The translations under genes were made by a program, and so were the position numbers. The notes beneath the pieces are model-generated. The model saw only the letters and a program-made list of their open reading frames with translations. It was not told the DNA's origin and made no database searches. From Anaerosoma sp034007245 (GTDB lineage Bacteria > Actinomycetota > Coriobacteriia > Anaerosomatales > Anaerosomataceae): a DNA stretch of 18,168 nucleotides. The DNA is taken from positions 1 through 18,168 of the forward strand of contig JAVERH010000034.1 in the NCBI GenBank assembly GCA_034007245.1, given 5' to 3'. Shown here piece after piece: positions 14,899 through 18,168 of this stretch (position 1 is the stretch's first letter; each line of letters starts with the position of its first letter).

Positions 14899-15807
14899 AT
14901 GGAAGGAACGAAGCTTTCCCGTAGACAGTTCCTGGGAGGAACTGCAGCGGTTGCGGCCGCTTCGGTGCTCCCCGCTGTCACCAGCGCCGCACCGGCGATG
15001 GCAACCTCGGATCTGGTGTGGACGTCTGGGCCGGATGCGATCAAGGCCACCATCGCGGCCACGCCTTTGGATCCAAAGGCTATTGCGCGTAAGGGCTTTG
15101 AGATCTACAGGGGCATGCACAGTGCTCTTGGTCAGAGTGGTTGAGGCGAGGGTACTTTCTGGCCCGTGATTGGCCAGCTCGCAGCAGACTTTACCGGTTC
15201 GTATTACGATCAGATCCCGCGTGGGCTCTTCAACATCGGTGGCGCTGGTCTGAACGGATGGCGCACTACCTGTGGTGTCGCGTATGCGGGTGCCCTGGTA
15301 CTGAAGCTTGTCACCAACACCAGCAACGTCGTCGATGAGTACCTGGCGTGGTTCGAGCGTACGCCGTTCCCTAGCAATGCGGCGCACGATGACTACGTCG
15401 CGGCGGCGGGTACGTGGACGCTGAACGTGAGCGCGAGACCAGCGCCTGCAGATAACGCTCCGAAGTCCGTAGGTAAGGGACTTCTTTGCCATGCGACTCA
15501 TGGTCGTTGGCTGGAGGCTGCAGGAGGAGTCGATGGTGCGTGGGTGACAGAAGTCTTCGCTGGCAACGCCGGTATGGCTGGGATGGACCGTTGCTCCAAG
15601 CTCGTATACGACGCCACATACAAGATGGCTGAGCTCATCAATGACTGGGCTGCTGGTACGGTTCCGACCCCGGTGCTGGATCCGAGCGTCGACACCTGCC
15701 TGACCTCAGGCTGCCATGGTGGCGCTGGCGCGTACGACCAGGCGATCATCGGCTGTGCTCCGGAGATCAATGGCAAGATGAAGTGCGACGAGGCCTGTCA
15801 CCAGTAG
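14899..15807 (+). CDS. Tat-exported selenocysteine protein, C_GCAxxG_C_C / split-Soret-like, diheme
   Basis: 302 residues when TGA 15142-15144 is read as Sec82. ATG 14899 follows GAAAGGAAGAG. SRRQFLGG is a Tat signal, with cleavage near APAMA35. The stretch GQSG-U82-GEGTFWPVIGQLAADF, then GGAGLNGWRTTC125GVAYAG, C197 and C232, follows the four-cysteine pattern of the C_GCAxxG_C_C redox family and of split-Soret cytochromes, with the first Cys replaced by Sec. The C-terminus adds two heme-type motifs, C267LTSGCH (CX4CH) and C296DEACH (CX3CH). The frame continues without defect across the TGA and a SECIS-like hairpin follows, so a nonsense mutation is unlikely. It follows the multiheme cytochrome gene by 98 bp and is probably its redox partner (inference). 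The Tat route suggests a cofactor is inserted before export. Confidence 0.85.
15159..15177 (+). promoter_or_regulatory. SECIS-like hairpin for Sec82 of the Tat protein
   Basis: A perfect 6-bp stem CTGGCC/GGCCAG closes a 7-nt loop CGUGAUU. It starts 14 nt after the UGA, with the loop 21 nt after it. Position, stem and a G/U-bearing loop fit bacterial SECIS elements. Folded by eye. Confidence 0.7.
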
Positions 15808-15880
15808 ACTCTTGCTTGTACACGGCAAAGGGCGTTTGTGAGCCATGCCGGTACGAACGAGTGTGAAGGACGTGTACGAT

Positions 15881-15910
15881 GCGAGGGCGGGCAGTGATGC
15901 CCGCCCTCGC
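15881..15910 (+). terminator. Probable terminator after the Tat selenoprotein
   Basis: A perfect 12-bp stem GCGAGGGCGGGC/GCCCGCCCTCGC has loop AGTGAT and lies 73 bp after the stop. The downstream tract (ACTCGTTTG) is a weak U-run, so read-through into the lipoprotein genes is possible. Confidence 0.7.
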
Positions 15911-15940
15911 ACTCGTTTGAACGAAAGATAAGGGGTCACG

Positions 15941-16576
15941 ATGACCGATACGATCGCCCACAGTGGCGGCCGAGACATCCGGGGTGCTTCACGCGGTGCC
16001 CGCGTTCTTGTGAGCGGGATCGTGCTGCTCTCTGTGCTGATGCTTGGCGGGTGTGCGTCCGATGAACAGCAGCGCGCTGATATCCGTGAGTCTCTCGAGG
16101 GACCATCTCTCGCTGTCTTCGAGTTAGCTGAAGCAGCTGAGGCTGGTGATATCACCGGTGTGCGCACCTACATGGACAGTAGCTCGGTCGGGGTGGTGTT
16201 CGCTCGGGAGACGTTGGCGAGGCTCGATGACGATGATGATTCCGAGGCATCGACGCCTGCGGCGGGTGGGCATAGTGGCGACTTCGACCCCAGCGCTATG
16301 GAGCGTACGTTCGCCGAGAGGTTCGTCGAGGAGTTTTTGGCCGGGGTGACAGATGGCACCGTTGTCGCTGAGGGCACACTGTTCTCGGAGATCCTTACAG
16401 CAGGTCCTGGTGAAGCTGAGAGTCTCAGCGATGATGAAGTGCTGGTGAGTGTTGTTATGCCAGCGGACGAGGACGGCCAGACGGAGATCGTACGCCTCCG
16501 GATGAGTCGCACCGGGCAACGCTGGATGTTGGTGGCAATCGAGGACACGACTGATCTGTACGGGCTGTTCTTCTGA
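15941..16576 (+). CDS. Lipoprotein of unknown function, first of pair
   Basis: 211 residues; ATG follows AAGGGG. A rather long N-terminus (about 20 residues) precedes the hydrophobic stretch, and the lipobox is LMLGGC38. The mature part starts with a helical segment (LAVFELAEAAEAGDITGVRTYM), has an acidic run of five Asp, then a long helix and strands ending in RWMLVAIEDTTDLYGLFF. The 'GD...v..Ym' opening and the Trp-containing closing strand resemble small secreted NTF2-like or DUF2939-like lipoproteins, but I cannot assign it firmly. It heads the lipoprotein-lipoprotein-ResB run (24 bp to the next start) and so may assist cytochrome assembly or sit beside the conduit. Confidence 0.82.
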   Translation: MTDTIAHSGGRDIRGASRGARVLVSGIVLLSVLMLGGCASDEQQRADIRESLEGPSLAVFELAEAAEAGDITGVRTYMDSSSVGVVFARETLARLDDDDDSEASTPAAGGHSGDFDPSAMERTFAERFVEEFLAGVTDGTVVAEGTLFSEILTAGPGEAESLSDDEVLVSVVMPADEDGQTEIVRLRMSRTGQRWMLVAIEDTTDLYGLFF

Positions 16577-16600
16577 TCGCTCTACCCAGGGATGGTGGAT

Positions 16601-17233
16601 ATGAGAGTGCTTCATTCTGACGCGACTATATTCACGGTTCGCTCTATCGTTCTACGGGCGACTCGTGCCACCTTCGCGCTCACGATGTTGGCGGTCATGG
16701 TGGTCGCTCTTGCAGGCTGCGCCGATGAAGAGGTCACTGTCGAGGAAGAGACCTCGGCAACGGCCGGTTCGGCGATGGCAGGACCTGTCGCCGAGGTGAA
16801 TGTGTCCGAAGAGGCCCTTGCCAGTCAGCCCGAGGGTATGGACCTCTCCACGCCTGAGGCGGCAGTTCGAGCCTACCTCGACTGGTCTTCGTACGCATAC
16901 CGGACAGCACAGTCCCGCGTCGCCCTTCCGACCATGAGCACCAACCAGGAAGTGCGCGTTGATTCGTACATCCAGTACAACATCCAGCAGGGACGTCTGC
17001 TCGACCAGGCACTCACGTCGATCACGTTCGGGGAGCAACGGGAGGATGCGGAGCGCGTACATGTGCCCGTAAAGGAGAGCTGGAGCTACACCTACGTCTC
17101 GACCGAGAGCGAGGCGGATATCGTCAGTGGCCCGCATGAGGTCAGCTATGAAGCTACTTATACCGTGATCCCGCAGGGCGATGACTGGGTGGTCGATGAA
17201 GTCAAAGCTACAGCACTGGGGACTGTCGAGTGA
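16601..17233 (+). CDS. Lipoprotein of unknown function (NTF2-like fold?), second of pair
   Basis: 210 residues from ATG 16601. An in-frame ATG at 16592 has no ribosome site, whereas AGGGATGG sits before 16601. The signal ends in VALAGC40. A low-complexity acidic and Ala-rich linker (EEVTVEEETSATAGSAMAG) leads to a domain with the opening TPEAAVRAYLDW and the ending YTVIPQGDDWVVDEVKA, the pattern of small NTF2-like domains. No catalytic residues are recognised. The stop overlaps the ResB start (GTGA), so the two are translationally coupled, tying this lipoprotein to cytochrome c maturation or to the cytochromes themselves. Confidence 0.82.
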   Translation: MRVLHSDATIFTVRSIVLRATRATFALTMLAVMVVALAGCADEEVTVEEETSATAGSAMAGPVAEVNVSEEALASQPEGMDLSTPEAAVRAYLDWSSYAYRTAQSRVALPTMSTNQEVRVDSYIQYNIQQGRLLDQALTSITFGEQREDAERVHVPVKESWSYTYVSTESEADIVSGPHEVSYEATYTVIPQGDDWVVDEVKATALGTVE

Positions 17234-18168
17234 CAACGGCTCCCATACGGCGGATCGGGAGGTTCCTGGCCTCGCCGCGTCTCGCGACTGTGCTGTTGCT
17301 CTTCCTCGCAGGCTGGGCGATCGGCGCTTCATTCATCCCGCAGAGCACTGCGTCTGCAGACGCAGTCGCAGCGTGGAGAGCGACCAATCCTGGTCTCGTA
17401 CCGTTCGTGGATACGTTCGGGCTTCATGACGCGTTCATGTCGCCTCTGTTCATAGCTCCGGGTCTGTTTCTTGCTTTGTGTACAGCGGTGTGCGCGTGGC
17501 AGCGCACGGGTGTTGCGCGTCGGCGCGCCCGCATACTGCGGTCCGCCGAGGAGGCCACCGGGTCGACTGTCTCTGTGCCAGTCGAGCTCGACGTGCCTAT
17601 CGCTCAGGATCTCGGTGAGGCGCGCGCGTTGGAGGTCGTAGCCGAGACGCTGAAGCGCCTCGGTATTCCCACCAGCCAGCGTGGCTCGACTCTTGTCTCG
17701 GGTTCGCCCTGGTGGACGGTCTGGGGGACTGCGATCTTCCACTGGGCTCTCGTCGCGGTCATCGTGCTCATTGCGGTGGGTGGGCTCGTGCGCGCTGAGG
17801 GCCAGATGGGTGTCGGCGTCGGTCAGGTGCGACCGGATCAGCCGGAGTCGTATGGGCAGTTCACGGCAGGACCCTGGTATCGATTGAGGTCGGTCGATCG
17901 CTCGATCCGCGTCGATGGTTTTGAGCTTGATTACGAGGCGGGGGGAGTTCGACGCGGGCCTACCCCGACGGTGGCCGTTCTCAATGGTGACGGTGAGGTG
18001 CTTGAGTCACGCATCGTATATCCGAACCATATACTCAGGCATGGGTCGCTTTCCATCTATCCGGTCGACTACGGCCTCTCGGCTTCCGTTGTGATGATCG
18101 ATGATAGCGGTGCGGCGGGCGAGCAGGCCGTTCATCTGCTCGACTTCGACGGCACGAGTCCGGATGGG
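17230..18168 (+). CDS. resB: ResB-like System II cytochrome c biogenesis protein (partial, runs off window)
   Basis: 313 codons are visible without a stop. It starts at GTG 17230, overlapping the previous stop. The N-terminus is RFLASPRLATVLLLFLAG, a typical ResB first membrane helix (about 12-33), followed by a soluble loop, a second helix (about 71-90: SPLFIAPGLFLALCTAVCAW), an inside segment rich in Arg, a third helix near 175-196 (WTVWGTAIFHWALVAVIVLI), and then the large outer domain. ResB works with ResA and CcsA/ResC to bring heme outside and attach it to CXnCH cysteines. The partner CcsA would be expected just beyond the window. Its place next to cytochromes with unusual heme spacing suggests a dedicated maturation system. 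Confidence 0.88.
   Translation, partial: MTTAPIRRIGRFLASPRLATVLLLFLAGWAIGASFIPQSTASADAVAAWRATNPGLVPFVDTFGLHDAFMSPLFIAPGLFLALCTAVCAWQRTGVARRRARILRSAEEATGSTVSVPVELDVPIAQDLGEARALEVVAETLKRLGIPTSQRGSTLVSGSPWWTVWGTAIFHWALVAVIVLIAVGGLVRAEGQMGVGVGQVRPDQPESYGQFTAGPWYRLRSVDRSIRVDGFELDYEAGGVRRGPTPTVAVLNGDGEVLESRIVYPNHILRHGSLSIYPVDYGLSASVVMIDDSGAAGEQAVHLLDFDGTSPDG

Noticed and set aside
14899..15144. Reading the Tat protein as an 81-residue truncated gene or pseudogene
   Set aside because: The same frame continues for 220 more codons with conserved Cys and heme motifs, no other defect, and a SECIS-like hairpin at the right distance.
1..18168. CRISPR arrays, insertion sequences or prophage
   Set aside because: No spaced direct repeats, transposase or integrase frames were seen. 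The tRNA-Phe has no obvious attachment-site duplicate.

Overview
This GC-rich window looks like the chromosome of an anaerobic, Gram-positive-type bacterium. The best guess is a deep actinobacterial (Coriobacteriia-like) lineage, but that is inference. The reasons are consistently high third-position GC, SD-type ribosome sites, several lipoproteins, an exported protein with cell-wall-binding repeats and no outer-membrane genes, a lipoprotein form of the nitrite reductase NrfA, and System II (ResB) cytochrome c maturation. No rRNA or phylogenetic marker is present to settle it. TGA is an ordinary stop for several genes here, yet two genes carry an in-frame TGA that is best read as selenocysteine (Sec, U).

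Layout. 1-3371 (+): a CheX-like domain protein, then an XRE/cupin regulator followed 9 bp later by an acyl-CoA synthetase, then a dodecin. 3368-4831 (-): a cardiolipin synthase whose stop overlaps the dodecin stop. 4976-5392 (+): a small cysteine-cluster protein. 5442-5827 (+): a cold-shock protein with a structured leader and a clear terminator. 5914-6747 (+): a metallophosphoesterase, converging on and overlapping nrfA (6665-8167, -), which has no NrfH partner beside it. 8329-9459 (+): a MOT1-type molybdate/sulfate transporter. 9529-9604 (+): tRNA-Phe(GAA) with a terminator. 9668-10387 (-): a lipoprotein. 10574-11041 (+): a Sec peroxiredoxin-like protein with a U-x-x-C motif.

11250-18168 is the most interesting part. 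After an AT-rich, structured leader comes a 1100-residue secreted protein. It joins three cell-wall-binding repeats (PF04122 type) to a region with 18 heme c attachment motifs: 12 CX2CH, 3 CX4CH, 1 CX3CH and 2 CXCH. Directly downstream is a Tat-exported protein resembling the C_GCAxxG_C_C / split-Soret cytochrome group. Its first conserved cysteine is replaced by Sec, a SECIS-like hairpin follows the UGA, and there are two C-terminal heme motifs (CX4CH and CX3CH). Then come two lipoproteins and, overlapping the second, a ResB-like heme-delivery protein that runs off the window.

Taken together, 11498-18168 reads as a locus for moving electrons through a Gram-positive cell wall: a wall-anchored multiheme conduit, an exported selenium-containing diheme protein, lipoproteins of unknown role, and a cytochrome c maturation component. 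The parts are visible in the sequence; the joint function is inference. Conventional gene calling would stop at TGA and so truncate or split both selenoproteins.
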